A DNA stretch of 27,373 nt from CAKOSP01 sp964372145. Lineage in GTDB: Bacteria; Bacillota_I; Bacilli_A; RF39; UBA660. Location of the stretch: contig CAYJPM010000008.1 of assembly GCA_964372145.1 (NCBI GenBank), positions 1 through 27,373 on the forward strand, given 5' to 3'. Position 1 is the stretch's first letter. The number at the start of each line of letters is the position of its first letter. Below the pieces are notes generated by a model. The model was given only the letters and a program-made list of their open reading frames with translations. It did no database searches and was not told where the DNA came from. Both the position numbers and the translations under genes were made by a program. Shown here piece by piece: positions 7,618 through 15,867 of the stretch.

Positions 7618-8427
7618 CTAAAAATATACTACATCATCTTCTGAATTATATAAATCTTCAAATTTACTTTTTCTACTAGATATCATCGTTATACCTAATC
7701 CTAGTATGAACATTAATATTGATATTATTTGAGCTACTTTAAATCCCCCAAACATTAGTGAATCTGTTCTTAGTGATTCAATAAAGAACCTTACAACTCC
7801 ATACCACATCAAATATATTGCTGTTATTTGTCCTACTTTTATATATTTAAATCTTCTTATAATTATTATTATCAAAAAACATAATAAACATAATAATGAT
7901 TCGTATAAAAATGTTGGATGATAATAATTATTATTTATATACATTCCATCTATAATAAATTCTGGAATATGAAATCCTTCTAATGCTGCTCTAGTTGTAA
8001 CAGATCCGTATGCTTCTTGATTAAAAAAATTACCCCATCTTCCTATTGCTTGTGCTAATAGCAAACCTGGTACTACCATATCAAATACTTTAGTAAGTCT
8101 TGCATTATATTTTTTACAATATATTAACATCGTAATAGCACCAAATAGTACTCCACCGTGAATAGCAAGTCCACCTTCCCATATTTTAAAAATAGATAAT
8201 AAATTATTTTCAAATAAATGAAATTCAAATACTACAAAATATAAACGAGCTCCAATAAAACCAAATATAATTGTCCAAAATGATAAATTGAATAAGAAAT
8301 CAGTATTAAATTTGAATCTTTTACCTTCATTTATTATTAAACAAATTGCTAAAACTATTCCTATTAATATTAATATTGAATACCATTTAATATCAATATT
8401 ACCTATACTAATTAAAGTTGAGTCCAT
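7618..8427 (-). CDS. lgt: Prolipoprotein diacylglyceryl transferase
   Basis: Polytopic membrane enzyme (269 aa) that moves diacylglycerol from phosphatidylglycerol onto the lipobox cysteine of prelipoproteins. Visible are about seven hydrophobic helices, the GGLAIHGG block with the conserved histidine, the family signature GRWGNFFNQEAYG (Prosite-type G-R-x-G-N-F-x-N-x-E), and HPTFLYES later. The ATG at 8427 has AAGGA upstream. Its presence means the cell makes lipoproteins. It is upstream partner of trxB in the operon. Confidence 0.97.
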   Translation of the reverse strand: MDSTLISIGNIDIKWYSILILIGIVLAICLIINEGKRFKFNTDFLFNLSFWTIIFGFIGARLYFVVFEFHLFENNLLSIFKIWEGGLAIHGGVLFGAITMLIYCKKYNARLTKVFDMVVPGLLLAQAIGRWGNFFNQEAYGSVTTRAALEGFHIPEFIIDGMYINNNYYHPTFLYESLLCLLCFLIIIIIRRFKYIKVGQITAIYLMWYGVVRFFIESLRTDSLMFGGFKVAQIISILMFILGLGITMISSRKSKFEDLYNSEDDVVYF

Positions 8428-8450
8428 TTTATCACTTATCCTTCTTAATC

Positions 8451-8479
8451 ATTATATATTATAGCAAAATAAAAAACAA
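8451..8479 (-). promoter_or_regulatory. Promoter of the lgt-trxB operon
   Basis: Minus-strand TTGTTT (8474-8479), a 17-bp spacer and TATAAT (8451-8456). The -35 lies within the terminator hairpin of the preceding gene, so the two elements are superimposed. Confidence 0.6.
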
Positions 8480-8495
8480 CTATTTAGTTGCTTTT
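8461..8495 (-). terminator. Terminator overlapping the stop codon of the 8480-8743 gene
   Basis: On the minus strand AAAAGCAACT, loop AAAT, AGTTGTTTTT forms a stem of about 9 bp with one G-T pair, followed by TTTTATTTTG. The stop TAG lies at the loop/3' arm junction. Confidence 0.7.
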
Positions 8496-8743
8496 AATTC
8501 TGATAAAATACTCGACGATCCTAAAAAGTATTCATAATTTCTTCTATTTACTTCTTCACCGTCTCCATATTTCATTACTATATTTAATCTGAAAGCAAAT
8601 GCGTAGTTATCTTCGTTTTCTTTTAAGATTTTTTTAACGGCATTTCTATACTCTTCATTTGTTTCCATTAAATTCCAGTTACAAAATTTAGCATAAAATT
8701 CATCTAAACTTTCTTTACCTGTATATTCTATTATATAATTCAT
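8480..8743 (-). CDS. Small acidic protein of unknown function (87 aa)
   Basis: I do not recognise it. The product is small, soluble and acidic, rich in Glu, Tyr and Asn, with no membrane segment. The start is the ATG at 8743, preceded by the very strong AAGGGGGA; the upstream in-frame ATG at 8764 lies at the -10 and would be before the transcript start. The promoter, leader and first codons (MNYI) closely resemble those of the unrelated-looking gene at 16699-17280. It is monocistronic, with its own perfect-spaced promoter and terminator. Confidence 0.75.
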   Translation of the reverse strand: MNYIIEYTGKESLDEFYAKFCNWNLMETNEEYRNAVKKILKENEDNYAFAFRLNIVMKYGDGEEVNRRNYEYFLGSSSILSELKATK

Positions 8744-8764
8744 ATTTCCCCCTTGAATATACAA

Positions 8765-8793
8765 ATTGTATCATATAAATCACTTTTTGTCAA
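8765..8793 (-). promoter_or_regulatory. Promoter of the 8480-8743 gene
   Basis: Minus-strand TTGACA (8788-8793), a 17-bp spacer and TACAAT (8765-8770). The spacer contains AGTGA and ends TGA, as does the promoter at 17307-17335. Confidence 0.85.
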
Positions 8794-8802
8794 ATAATTT
8801 GT

Positions 8803-11604
8803 TTATAATACCTTTTTTAAGAATTCTCCTGTATATGAATTAGATAATTTAGCAATTGCTTCTGGAGTACCAGTACCTATTATAGTACCACCTTTTACTC
8901 CTCCGTCTGGGCCTAAATCTATTATATGATCTGCTTGTTTTATAACATCTAAATTATGTTCAATAACAAGTACTGTATCTCCATTATCAACTATTCTATT
9001 AAGTATTACTAATAATTTTTTAATATCAGCTGAATGAAGTCCAGTAGTAGGTTCATCTAATATAAATATAGATTTACCTGTCGGTTTCTTTTGTAACTCT
9101 TTAGCAAGTTTAACTCTACCTGCTTCACCACCAGATAATGTTGGAGCACTTTGTCCTAGTTTCATATAAGAAAGTCCTACATCTTCAAGTATTTTTAATT
9201 TATTATAAACTTTAGGAACATTTTCAAAAAATCTTAATGCTTCACTAATTCTAAGTTCTAAAACATCATGTATATTTTTATTTTTATATTTTACTTCTAA
9301 AGTTTCTCTATTATATCTTTTACCACCACATACATCACATGGAACATATACATCTGGTAAGAAATGCATTTCAATCTTTTTAACTCCATCTCCCCAACAA
9401 GATTCACATCTTCCACCTTTTACATTAAATGAAAATCTACCAGGACCATAGCCTTTCATCTTAGCTTCTTTCATATTAGCAAACAATGCTCTAATATCAT
9501 CAAATACTCCAGTGTATGTAGCAGGATTACTTCTTGGAGTTCTACCAATTGCTTCTTGGGAAATCATTACTACTTTATCTAAAAATTCTGTATTTTTTAT
9601 TTCTTTTACTTTACCAGGAAACTCTTTAGATTTATATAAATCACTTCTTAAAGTTTTATAGATAATTTCATTTACTAAAGTAGATTTACCTGAACCAGAT
9701 ACTCCAGTTACACAAACAAATTTACCTAATGGAATATCTACATTAATTTTCTTAAGATTATTTTCTTCTGCTTTAATAACTTTTAAAGAAGTACCATTTC
9801 CTTTTCTTCTTTTTTTAGGAACTTCAATAAATTCTTTACCACTTAAGAATTTACCTGTAATACTATTCTCATCTTGCATTACTTCTTCTGGAGTACCATG
9901 AGATATAATTTGTCCACCAAACTCTCCAGCTCCTGGACCGATATCTACTAAATAGTCACACGCCATCATTGTATCTGTGTCATGTTCTACTACTACAAGT
10001 GTATTTCCTAAATCTCTCATTTCTTGTAATGACTTAATTAATTTCTCATTATCTTTTTGATGTAATCCAATACTTGGTTCATCAAGTACATAAAGTACTC
10101 CTGAAAGACGTGATCCTATTTGAGTAGCAAGTCTTATTCTTTGAGCTTCTCCACCAGATAATGTTCCTGCATTTCTAGATAATGTTAAATACGATAATCC
10201 TACATTATTTAAGAATGATAATCTTTCTTTAATTTCTTTAAGAACTAATTTACTTATTTCTTCCTCAGTTTTATTAAGTTTTAAATTTGTAAAAAATTCT
10301 AATAAATCTTCAATAGACATTTCACATAAATCATGAATATTCTTTTTATTTATATAAACAGATAATATACTTGTTTGTAATCTTTTACCATGGCATACAT
10401 CACATACCATTTCTGACATATATCCATCTAACCATTCTCTTATCCAAGAACTAGTAGTTTCAATATATCTTCTTTCTAAGTTAGTAACAATACCTTCATA
10501 AAAAGAATAAGTTTTTCTTGTACCACCATTTTTAGAAGTATAATTAAATTCTAATTCTTCATTAAGGCCATATAAGATAATATCCAATTCTTCTTTTTTT
10601 AAGTTTTTAACAGGTTTATCTAAATCTATATTTTTATAAGCTGCAACTGTTTTAATCATTGTAAAAAAAGTATTAGTTTCTTCATTATTTAAAGCTGTTA
10701 TAGCACCTTCATTAATACTTAAATTTTTATTTCTAATTAGTAAATCTAAATTAATTTTTTGAATAAATCCTAAACCTTTACATTCCTCACAAGCACCAAA
10801 TGGTGAATTAAATGAAAACATTCTTGGTTCTAATTTACCTATTGAATAATTACATTTAGGACAAGCATAATCTTCACTCATTAGAAGTTCTTCTTCATCA
10901 TAAACTATTAATACTTTTCCATCAGCCATCTTAGTAGCCATTTCTAAACTTTCAAATATTCTAGAACGTTCTTCATCATTAACAGTGATTTTATCAATTA
11001 TAACTTCAATATTATCTTTTTTGTTTTTTTCAAATTTTATTTCATCACTAGTTCTAAATATTTCACCATTAACTCTTATTTTTGTATAACCTTGTTCTTG
11101 TAATTTAGTAATTAAATCTTGATGTAATCCTTTTTCTTTTCTTACAACTGGAGCCATTATAGTTATATTTTTATTTTCTAAATCCATTATCTTGTTAGTC
11201 ATTTCTTCAATAGATTGAGAATATATTGGCTCTTTATGAGTTGGACAATAAGGAACACCTATTCTTGCATATAAAAGTCTAAGATAATCATAAACTTCTG
11301 TAATAGTACCTACGGTAGATCTAGGATTTTTATTAGTAGTTTTTTGGTCTATTGATATACTAGGAGATAATCCTTCGATTGAGTCTACATCTGGTTTACC
11401 AGATATACCTATAAACTGTCTTGCATATGCTGATAAACTTTCAACATATCTTCTTTGTCCTTCAGCATATATAGTATCAAATGCTAAACTACTTTTTCCT
11501 GAACCAGATACACCTGTCATAACTATAAATTTATCTTTTGGCAAATCTATACTTACATTTTTAAGGTTATTTTCCCTTGCTCCTTTAACTTTTATATAAT
11601 TCAT
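8803..11604 (-). CDS. uvrA: Excinuclease ABC subunit A
   Basis: DNA-damage recognition ATPase of nucleotide excision repair, 933 residues, near the usual 940. It has two ABC modules. The first Walker A is GVSGSGKSSLAFDTIYAEGQ, with signature LSGGEAQRIRLA and Walker B VLDEPSIGLH. The second has GVSGSGKSTL, signature LSGGEAGRVKLA and Walker B ILDEPTTGLH. Zinc-finger cysteine pairs CPKC...CEEC and CESCWGDG...CDVC are intact. The second signature has Gly where Gln is usual (EAGRVKLA for EAQRVKLA), a small oddity. The start is the ATG at 11604 because AGGTGAT sits just ahead of it; the in-frame GTG at 11613 is inside that site. uvrB, often next door, is not in the window. Confidence 0.98.
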   Translation of the reverse strand: MNYIKVKGARENNLKNVSIDLPKDKFIVMTGVSGSGKSSLAFDTIYAEGQRRYVESLSAYARQFIGISGKPDVDSIEGLSPSISIDQKTTNKNPRSTVGTITEVYDYLRLLYARIGVPYCPTHKEPIYSQSIEEMTNKIMDLENKNITIMAPVVRKEKGLHQDLITKLQEQGYTKIRVNGEIFRTSDEIKFEKNKKDNIEVIIDKITVNDEERSRIFESLEMATKMADGKVLIVYDEEELLMSEDYACPKCNYSIGKLEPRMFSFNSPFGACEECKGLGFIQKINLDLLIRNKNLSINEGAITALNNEETNTFFTMIKTVAAYKNIDLDKPVKNLKKEELDIILYGLNEELEFNYTSKNGGTRKTYSFYEGIVTNLERRYIETTSSWIREWLDGYMSEMVCDVCHGKRLQTSILSVYINKKNIHDLCEMSIEDLLEFFTNLKLNKTEEEISKLVLKEIKERLSFLNNVGLSYLTLSRNAGTLSGGEAQRIRLATQIGSRLSGVLYVLDEPSIGLHQKDNEKLIKSLQEMRDLGNTLVVVEHDTDTMMACDYLVDIGPGAGEFGGQIISHGTPEEVMQDENSITGKFLSGKEFIEVPKKRRKGNGTSLKVIKAEENNLKKINVDIPLGKFVCVTGVSGSGKSTLVNEIIYKTLRSDLYKSKEFPGKVKEIKNTEFLDKVVMISQEAIGRTPRSNPATYTGVFDDIRALFANMKEAKMKGYGPGRFSFNVKGGRCESCWGDGVKKIEMHFLPDVYVPCDVCGGKRYNRETLEVKYKNKNIHDVLELRISEALRFFENVPKVYNKLKILEDVGLSYMKLGQSAPTLSGGEAGRVKLAKELQKKPTGKSIFILDEPTTGLHSADIKKLLVILNRIVDNGDTVLVIEHNLDVIKQADHIIDLGPDGGVKGGTIIGTGTPEAIAKLSNSYTGEFLKKVL

Positions 11605-11626
11605 AATAATCACCTACGCATTTAGT

Positions 11627-11635
11627 ATTTTACCA
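11627..11635 (-). promoter_or_regulatory. Candidate promoter of uvrA
   Basis: Minus-strand TGGTAAAAT (extended -10) ends 22 bases upstream of the ATG. The -35 region is poor. No LexA-type GAAC-N4-GTTC box is visible here. Confidence 0.5.
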
Positions 11636-11662
11636 CAAAATACTTAAAAATACACTTAATAG

Positions 11663-11691
11663 TTTACTATTTATATATTTGATATTATAAT
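11663..11691 (+). promoter_or_regulatory. Promoter of the SUFU-domain gene
   Basis: TTTACT (11663-11668), a 17-bp spacer and TATAAT (11686-11691), followed by AAAGGAG twelve bases later. Divergent from uvrA. Confidence 0.7.
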
Positions 11692-11712
11692 GTTTATTAG
11701 CAAAGGAGAATT

Positions 11713-12399
11713 ATGTCGATATTTAATAATTTTAAATCAAGAATTGAGAAAACTATTGAGATTTATAGTGATCTAGAATATATAGAGTTAGATGAATTTT
11801 ATGAAAACAATTTTGGTAAAACTAACCGAGTACTTAGAGATAATTATCCAAGTGGTTTATATGTTGATATTTATATTGTAAAACCTAATAAAGTAAATAA
11901 TTATTATACAGTTGTTACTTGTGGTATTGGAGCTCATAAAATGTACGCTAAAGATGAAAATAACAACACTTTAGATGATAGATCTCATATGGAACTTGTA
12001 ATGTATTTACCTAAATCATGGAATTTTAGAAATTTAGATGATTACAATAATATTTGGCCGCTTAATCTTATGAAACATATAGCGGGTATACCCAGAGAAA
12101 ATTATAATTATATTGTATGTGGAGATACAGTTAGTAACAACGGTGTTCCGTATTCTAAAAAATCCAAATTAAATAGCAGTTTATTACTTAATACTTTAGA
12201 TAATAAATCTAAACCTTTACAATGTAAATTATCAAGTGGTAAAGTTATTAATTTTTATACTGTTATGCCAATATATGAAGAAGAATTAAATTATATATTT
12301 AAATTCAATGTTAATAAATTAATAAAATTATTTGATAAAAATAATTTTTCATATCCTCCAGTTTTAAAACTTAATAGAAAAAATGTGTGTTCTAAGTAA
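11713..12399 (+). CDS. Suppressor-of-fused (SUFU) domain protein
   Basis: A 228-residue cytoplasmic protein with the pattern of the bacterial SUFU domain (PF05076). A beta-rich core contains YTVVTCGIGAHKM, then MELVMYLPKSW, then a short helix with WPLNLMKHIA and a downstream VMPIYEEE-type segment. AAAGGAG precedes the ATG by six bases. In bacteria SUFU-domain proteins are frequently encoded beside polymorphic toxins and are proposed immunity proteins; here no toxin is adjacent, so it could be an orphan immunity protein or have another role. The family call is fairly good; the role is inference. Confidence 0.78.
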   Translation: MSIFNNFKSRIEKTIEIYSDLEYIELDEFYENNFGKTNRVLRDNYPSGLYVDIYIVKPNKVNNYYTVVTCGIGAHKMYAKDENNNTLDDRSHMELVMYLPKSWNFRNLDDYNNIWPLNLMKHIAGIPRENYNYIVCGDTVSNNGVPYSKKSKLNSSLLLNTLDNKSKPLQCKLSSGKVINFYTVMPIYEEELNYIFKFNVNKLIKLFDKNNFSYPPVLKLNRKNVCSK

Positions 12400-12405
12400 T
12401 TTTTC

Positions 12406-12434
12406 TTGATTTATATTAATTTAAGTTATATTAT
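12406..12434 (+). promoter_or_regulatory. Candidate promoter of the small basic gene
   Basis: TTGATT (12406-12411), a 17-bp spacer and TATTAT (12429-12434), with AAAGGA following. Confidence 0.5.
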
Positions 12435-12452
12435 ATATGAAAAGGAAAATAT

Positions 12453-12626
12453 ATGGAACAAGATGATTTAATTAAAGAAAAAAAACGTGAACTAGTTAAA
12501 TATAAACGTTTTTTAGAATATTACAAGAAAATAGTTAAAAAAACAGCTTTAGAAATTGAAATTTTAGAAAGTGAAAAACATATTGAAAGTTTAAACTGTA
12601 GTCAAAGAAAGAAACATAAAAAGTAA
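12453..12626 (+). CDS. Small basic coiled-coil protein (57 aa)
   Basis: A short frame from ATG 12453 to TAA 12626. Support comes from AAAGGA seven bases upstream, a promoter-like pair ahead, and an intrinsic terminator whose loop contains the stop codon. The product begins MEQDDLIKEKKRELV, is one long Lys/Glu-rich helix, and ends in a basic tail (QRKKHKK). I do not recognise a family. The basic tail could bind nucleic acid, but that is speculation. Confidence 0.7.
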   Translation: MEQDDLIKEKKRELVKYKRFLEYYKKIVKKTALEIEILESEKHIESLNCSQRKKHKK

Positions 12627-12647
12627 TTTTTATGTTTTTTTATTTTT
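12612..12647 (+). terminator. Terminator with stop codon in its loop
   Basis: AAACATAAAAA (12612-12622), loop GTAA, TTTTTATGTTT (12627-12637), then TTTT-A-TTTTT. An 11-bp perfect stem; the TAA stop of the small gene is the last three bases of the loop. Confidence 0.9.
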
Positions 12648-12650
12648 AAA

Positions 12651-12679
12651 ATCACATATTTTAGCCTATGCAATATAAT
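12651..12679 (+). promoter_or_regulatory. Promoter of the ABC importer genes
   Basis: ATCACA (12651-12656), a 17-bp spacer and TATAAT (12674-12679), with AGAGGAGG six bases further. The leader is too short for a riboswitch. Confidence 0.6.
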
Positions 12680-12699
12680 ACTTTAGAGGAGGAAATATT

Positions 12700-13698
12700 T
12701 TGAAAAATAAATTTAAAACATGTTTAATAAGTTTATCTTTAATAGTTATTTGTATGATCGTTTTCATATACGTTAGATCTTTAAATAAAGAAACTAATGA
12801 AGATATGAGTGTTATTAAACTTGCTGAAGTTACACACAGTGTTTTTTATACACCAATGTATGTAGCTATAGAAAACGGTTATTTTGAAGAGGAAGGAATA
12901 AAAATAGATTTAATCTTAACACCAGGTGCTGATAAAGTTTCTGCTGCAGTACTATCTGGTGATGTTAATATTGGTTTTGCTGGTGCTGAATCTGCTATAT
13001 ATATTTATGAATCAGGTGAAACAGATTATTTACAAATCTTCGCTGGTCTTACTAAAAGAGATGGACAATTTATTGTATCTAGAGAAAATATTGAAGATTT
13101 TGATATTGATGATTTATTAGGTAAAGAAGTTCTTGCTGGAAGGTCATCTGGTATGCCTGCTTTAAACTTTATTAATTCGCTTGATAATGCAGGAATTGAT
13201 ATAGATGCTTTAAATGTTAATACTAATGTAGATTTTTCTGCCCTTACTGGTACATTCATTGGTGGTGAGGGAGACTTTGTAAATCTTTTCGAACCTAATG
13301 CTACTCTTCTTGAAAAAGAAGGTTATGGCTATGTAGTTGCTTCAGTTGGAGAATTATCTGGGGAAGTTCCGTATACAACTTTCTACGCTAAAACTAGTTA
13401 TATAAATAACAATAAGGAATTGATAGATGGATTCACTAACGCTATTAATAAAGGATTAGAGTATACTTTAAACACTGATGAAAATATTGTAGCGGAAGCT
13501 ATAATATCTCAATTTCCAGATACTAATATTAATGATTTAAGTTCCATGATTAAAAGATATAGAGAAAGTGATTCTTGGCTAAGCAATCCATTTGTTAGTG
13601 AGCAATCATTTAATAATTTAGAAGAATTTTTAATCAAATTCAATTTACTTGAAGAAAAAACATCATATGATAATATAGTTAATAATTTTTATGAATAA
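12700..13698 (+). CDS. ABC importer substrate-binding protein, NMT1/THI5-SsuA type
   Basis: A 332-residue extracytoplasmic solute-binding protein. An N-terminal hydrophobic segment (about residues 5-26) after a KNKFK start acts as export signal or membrane anchor; cysteines at 8 and 18 do not form a canonical lipobox, so an uncleaved anchor is more likely than a lipoprotein. The mature part starts with KLAEVTHSVFYTPMYVAIENGYFEEEGI, in pieces typical of the NMT1/ThiY/SsuA/TauA fold. The start is TTG (12700), supported by AGAGGAGG seven bases upstream. The ATPase gene overlaps its end by eight bases. Substrates of the family include pyrimidine thiamin precursors, sulfonates, taurine and nitrate; nothing here selects one, and no TPP riboswitch is seen. 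Confidence 0.88.
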   Translation: MKNKFKTCLISLSLIVICMIVFIYVRSLNKETNEDMSVIKLAEVTHSVFYTPMYVAIENGYFEEEGIKIDLILTPGADKVSAAVLSGDVNIGFAGAESAIYIYESGETDYLQIFAGLTKRDGQFIVSRENIEDFDIDDLLGKEVLAGRSSGMPALNFINSLDNAGIDIDALNVNTNVDFSALTGTFIGGEGDFVNLFEPNATLLEKEGYGYVVASVGELSGEVPYTTFYAKTSYINNNKELIDGFTNAINKGLEYTLNTDENIVAEAIISQFPDTNINDLSSMIKRYRESDSWLSNPFVSEQSFNNLEEFLIKFNLLEEKTSYDNIVNNFYE

Positions 13699-14440
13699 AA
13701 TATTAGAAATTACTAATTTAAAGAAAAATTTTTATACTATTGATGGAGAAATACAAGCTATAGATAAAATAGATTTTGATGTATATGAAAATGAATTTAT
13801 ATCTGTTGTTGGTTCAAGTGGATGTGGTAAATCTACTCTACTAAATATAATTGCTAAATTAGATATACCTACTATGGGAAGTGTTGATTATAAAATAAAT
13901 AATCCTGTCATAGGATATATGTTTCAGACTGATGCTCTACTTCCTTGGCTTAATATATTAGATAATGCTTGTTTAGGTTTAGAAATAATGCAACGTAAAA
14001 ATAATGAAAATATATCTTATGTTAAAAATTTATTAATTAAATACGGGTTAGAACATTTTTTAGATAAATATCCTGATGAATTGTCTGGTGGTATGAAACA
14101 AAGAGTTGCTTTAATTAGAACTCTTGCTATAAAGCCTGATATACTGCTTTTAGATGAACCATTCTCTGCACTTGATTACCAAAGTAGATTGTCAGTTTCA
14201 AATGATGTTTATGAAATAATAAAAAAAGAAAATAAAACTGTTATTATGATAACTCATGATATAGCTGAAGCTATAAGTATGTCTGATAAAATTATAGTAT
14301 TAAGTAAAAGGCCATCTCTAATTAAAGATGTTATTGATATAAATTTAGTTAATAAAAGTAATCCTATTGAAAATAGAAAAGATGAAATGTTTTCTAAATA
14401 TTATGATATTATTTGGAAAGAAATAGATAAAACTGAGTGA
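13691..14440 (+). CDS. ABC importer ATPase, NitT/TauT family
   Basis: A 249-residue cytoplasmic ATPase energising the importer whose binding protein lies upstream. Walker A GSSGCGKST is near residues 38-46, the Q-loop region reads GYMFQTDALLPWL, signature LSGGMKQRVALIRTLA, Walker B LLLDEPFSALD, and the switch histidine is in MITHD. The QTDALLPW form is typical of the TauB/SsuB/ThiZ group. Its ATG overlaps the end of the binding-protein gene (ATGAATAA), giving translational coupling. It ends in a strong terminator with TGA in the loop, so the permease 1.5 kb downstream cannot simply be co-transcribed. Confidence 0.95.
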   Translation: MNKILEITNLKKNFYTIDGEIQAIDKIDFDVYENEFISVVGSSGCGKSTLLNIIAKLDIPTMGSVDYKINNPVIGYMFQTDALLPWLNILDNACLGLEIMQRKNNENISYVKNLLIKYGLEHFLDKYPDELSGGMKQRVALIRTLAIKPDILLLDEPFSALDYQSRLSVSNDVYEIIKKENKTVIMITHDIAEAISMSDKIIVLSKRPSLIKDVIDINLVNKSNPIENRKDEMFSKYYDIIWKEIDKTE

Positions 14441-14454
14441 TCTCAGTTTTTTTT
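14429..14454 (+). terminator. Terminator with stop codon in its loop
   Basis: AAAACTGAG, loop TGAT, CTCAGTTTT then four more T. A perfect 9-bp stem; the ATPase stop TGA occupies three of the four loop bases. Confidence 0.9.
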
Positions 14455-14501
14455 ATAAATATTTATTGATTTAGAAAAACTATTATGTCGTTATTGAGTT
14501 A

Positions 14502-14515
14502 CGAACGAATGTTTA
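14502..14515 (+). promoter_or_regulatory. LexA-like (SOS/Cheo) box ahead of the antirepressor remnant
   Basis: CGAACGAATGTTTA matches the Gram-positive LexA consensus CGAAC-N4-GTTCG at eight of ten defined positions. It sits between a candidate -35 TTGAGT (14494-14499) and a weak -10 (TTTAAA, 14517-14522), where a repressor would block transcription. Single site, so moderate support only. Confidence 0.4.
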
Positions 14516-14542
14516 GTTTAAAAAAATAGAAAGGAATTAGAT

Positions 14543-15030
14543 ATGAACTCTGAAAAATTACAAATAATAAACAAAATATTTAATAATACTGAAATAAGAA
14601 GTGTATGGAATAAAGAAGATGAAAAATACTATATAAGCATAGTAGATGTTGTGGGTATCGTTTCAGAAAGTGCTGATCCAGTTACTTATTGGAGAAAGCT
14701 AAAACAAAGACTTAAAACTAAAGGAAATGAAACGGCTACAAATTGTGCCAGTTGAAATTGAAATCCAAAGATGGAAAATATCGTTCAACTGATGTATTCG
14801 ATATAGAAGTTGCTTTAGCAGACTTAGGAGAAATAGCAACAAGAGAACTTACTAAAAAACATAACCCACAAGGTTTAGAACAAAATAAAAAAATTGCTAA
14901 AATGGGTGGTAATACTGCTAAAGTAGCTCGTGATGATTTAGAAAAGAAACTTGAAACTTCTGTAATTAGTAAAAGCAATACTTTAAATTATCAATATATA
15001 GATAACAAAGAAGAATTTGAAAATAAGTAA
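14543..15030 (+). pseudogene. Broken BRO/phage antirepressor gene (frameshift plus internal deletion)
   Basis: The first frame starts at ATG 14543 with AAAGGAA upstream and encodes a recognisable Bro-N domain: SVWNKEDEKYYISIVDVV, then DPVTYWRKLKQRLK and GNETATNC. It stops at TGA 14753-14755. The family continues at once in another frame (QLKLKSKDGKYRSTD), so a one-base indel lies near 14740-14750. After STD the sequence jumps directly to a C-terminal Bro segment (DIEVALADLGEIATRELTKK, then HNPQGL), so about 70-90 residues between the two are missing compared with full-length relatives as I recall them. In phages these DNA-binding proteins antagonise repressors. This copy cannot make the full protein. 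It is a probable prophage or mobile-element remnant. Confidence 0.85.
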
Positions 15031-15043
15031 TCCTAATATCACT

Positions 15044-15787
15044 TTATTCTTCGAATAAATATTTTAAAGTTCTTTCTGGATTGTTTAAAAAATTTTTAGT
15101 GACTTTGTAATGATCTGTTTCTTTAAAATTAACTATATTAATACCATTTTCTGTTAATTCAAATACTTCTGAATCAGGATATGCTAAAAGTATAGGAGAA
15201 TGCGTTGCTATAATTAGTTGTGAATCTTTTTTAACTAATCTATCTATTTCTATTAATAGACTTAATAATCTTGTTGGTGATAATGCTGCTTCAGGTTCAT
15301 CTAAAATATATAATCCATTTCCAGTAAATCTATTATGTACAAGAGACATAAAACTTTCACCATGCGATTGTTCATGTAAAGATATACCTCCGTAAGAGTT
15401 TATTATTTTTGGACCTTTGGGTTCTGCATCTAATTCTTGTATATTCGACGCAACATTATAAAAACTTTCCGCTCTTAAAAAATAGCCATCTTTAGGATAT
15501 TTTTTTTTGGATAAAATTATATTTTTATATAAATTAGAATGAGAAATATTTGTAGAAAAATTAAAATTTTTACTTCCACCTTCAGGATTAAAACCAAAAG
15601 AGACCGCTACAGCTTCTATAAAACTAGATTTACCTATTCCATTTTCTCCAACTACAAAAGTGACATTTTTATTTAATATTATTTCATTATTCTTTAAATA
15701 TTTTACAACAGGCAAATTTATTAAATAATTATCTAATTTTTCATTTTCTTTATATATTATTTTGTGAATATATTTATTTTCTAACAT
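15044..15787 (-). CDS. AAA_21-type ATPase (OLD/RecF-like, ABC-ATPase fold)
   Basis: A 247-residue predicted cytoplasmic ATPase. Walker A is GENGIGKSS near residue 48, a signature-like SHGESFMSL is central, Walker B is LYILDEPEAALS, and the switch histidine is in IATHSPILL. It has no coiled-coil arms or Toprim domain, so it is the compact 'AAA family ATPase' often found in accessory regions and on mobile elements; some relatives act in phage defence. AAGGAG precedes the ATG at 15787. It is on the opposite strand to the genes flanking it and, with the BRO remnant, splits the ABC importer locus. The biological role is not established. Confidence 0.85.
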   Translation of the reverse strand: MLENKYIHKIIYKENEKLDNYLINLPVVKYLKNNEIILNKNVTFVVGENGIGKSSFIEAVAVSFGFNPEGGSKNFNFSTNISHSNLYKNIILSKKKYPKDGYFLRAESFYNVASNIQELDAEPKGPKIINSYGGISLHEQSHGESFMSLVHNRFTGNGLYILDEPEAALSPTRLLSLLIEIDRLVKKDSQLIIATHSPILLAYPDSEVFELTENGINIVNFKETDHYKVTKNFLNNPERTLKYLFEE

Positions 15788-15805
15788 ATGATCTCCTTTT
15801 TTAAT

Positions 15806-15834
15806 AGGATAGCATATAACAAAGTTTATTACAA
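15806..15834 (-). promoter_or_regulatory. Candidate promoter of the AAA_21 ATPase
   Basis: Minus-strand TTGTAA (15829-15834), a 17-bp spacer and TATCCT (15806-15811) preceded by TGC (extended -10), with AAGGAG just downstream. Confidence 0.5.
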
Positions 15835-15867
15835 ATTATTATATGTAACTATGTTTATAACACTATC

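Noticed and set aside
12627..12699. Possible TPP riboswitch ahead of the NMT1-type binding protein
   Set aside because: Only about 70 bases, no CUGAGA thi-box core, and the promoter lies directly before the ribosome binding site.
14740..14760. Mycoplasma code 4 (TGA as Trp) to rescue the antirepressor
   Set aside because: Reading through TGA does not restore the family frame, and all recognised Trp positions use TGG.
14743..15030. Second half of the BRO gene as an independent small protein
   Set aside because: Its apparent start lies in the middle of Bro-family sequence and has no ribosome binding site; it is the out-of-frame remainder of the broken gene.
15043..15059. Hairpin TTTATTC-TTC-GAATAAA between the antirepressor remnant and the AAA_21 gene as a terminator
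   Set aside because: The stem is short and neither strand has a proper T run after it, so I did not call it.
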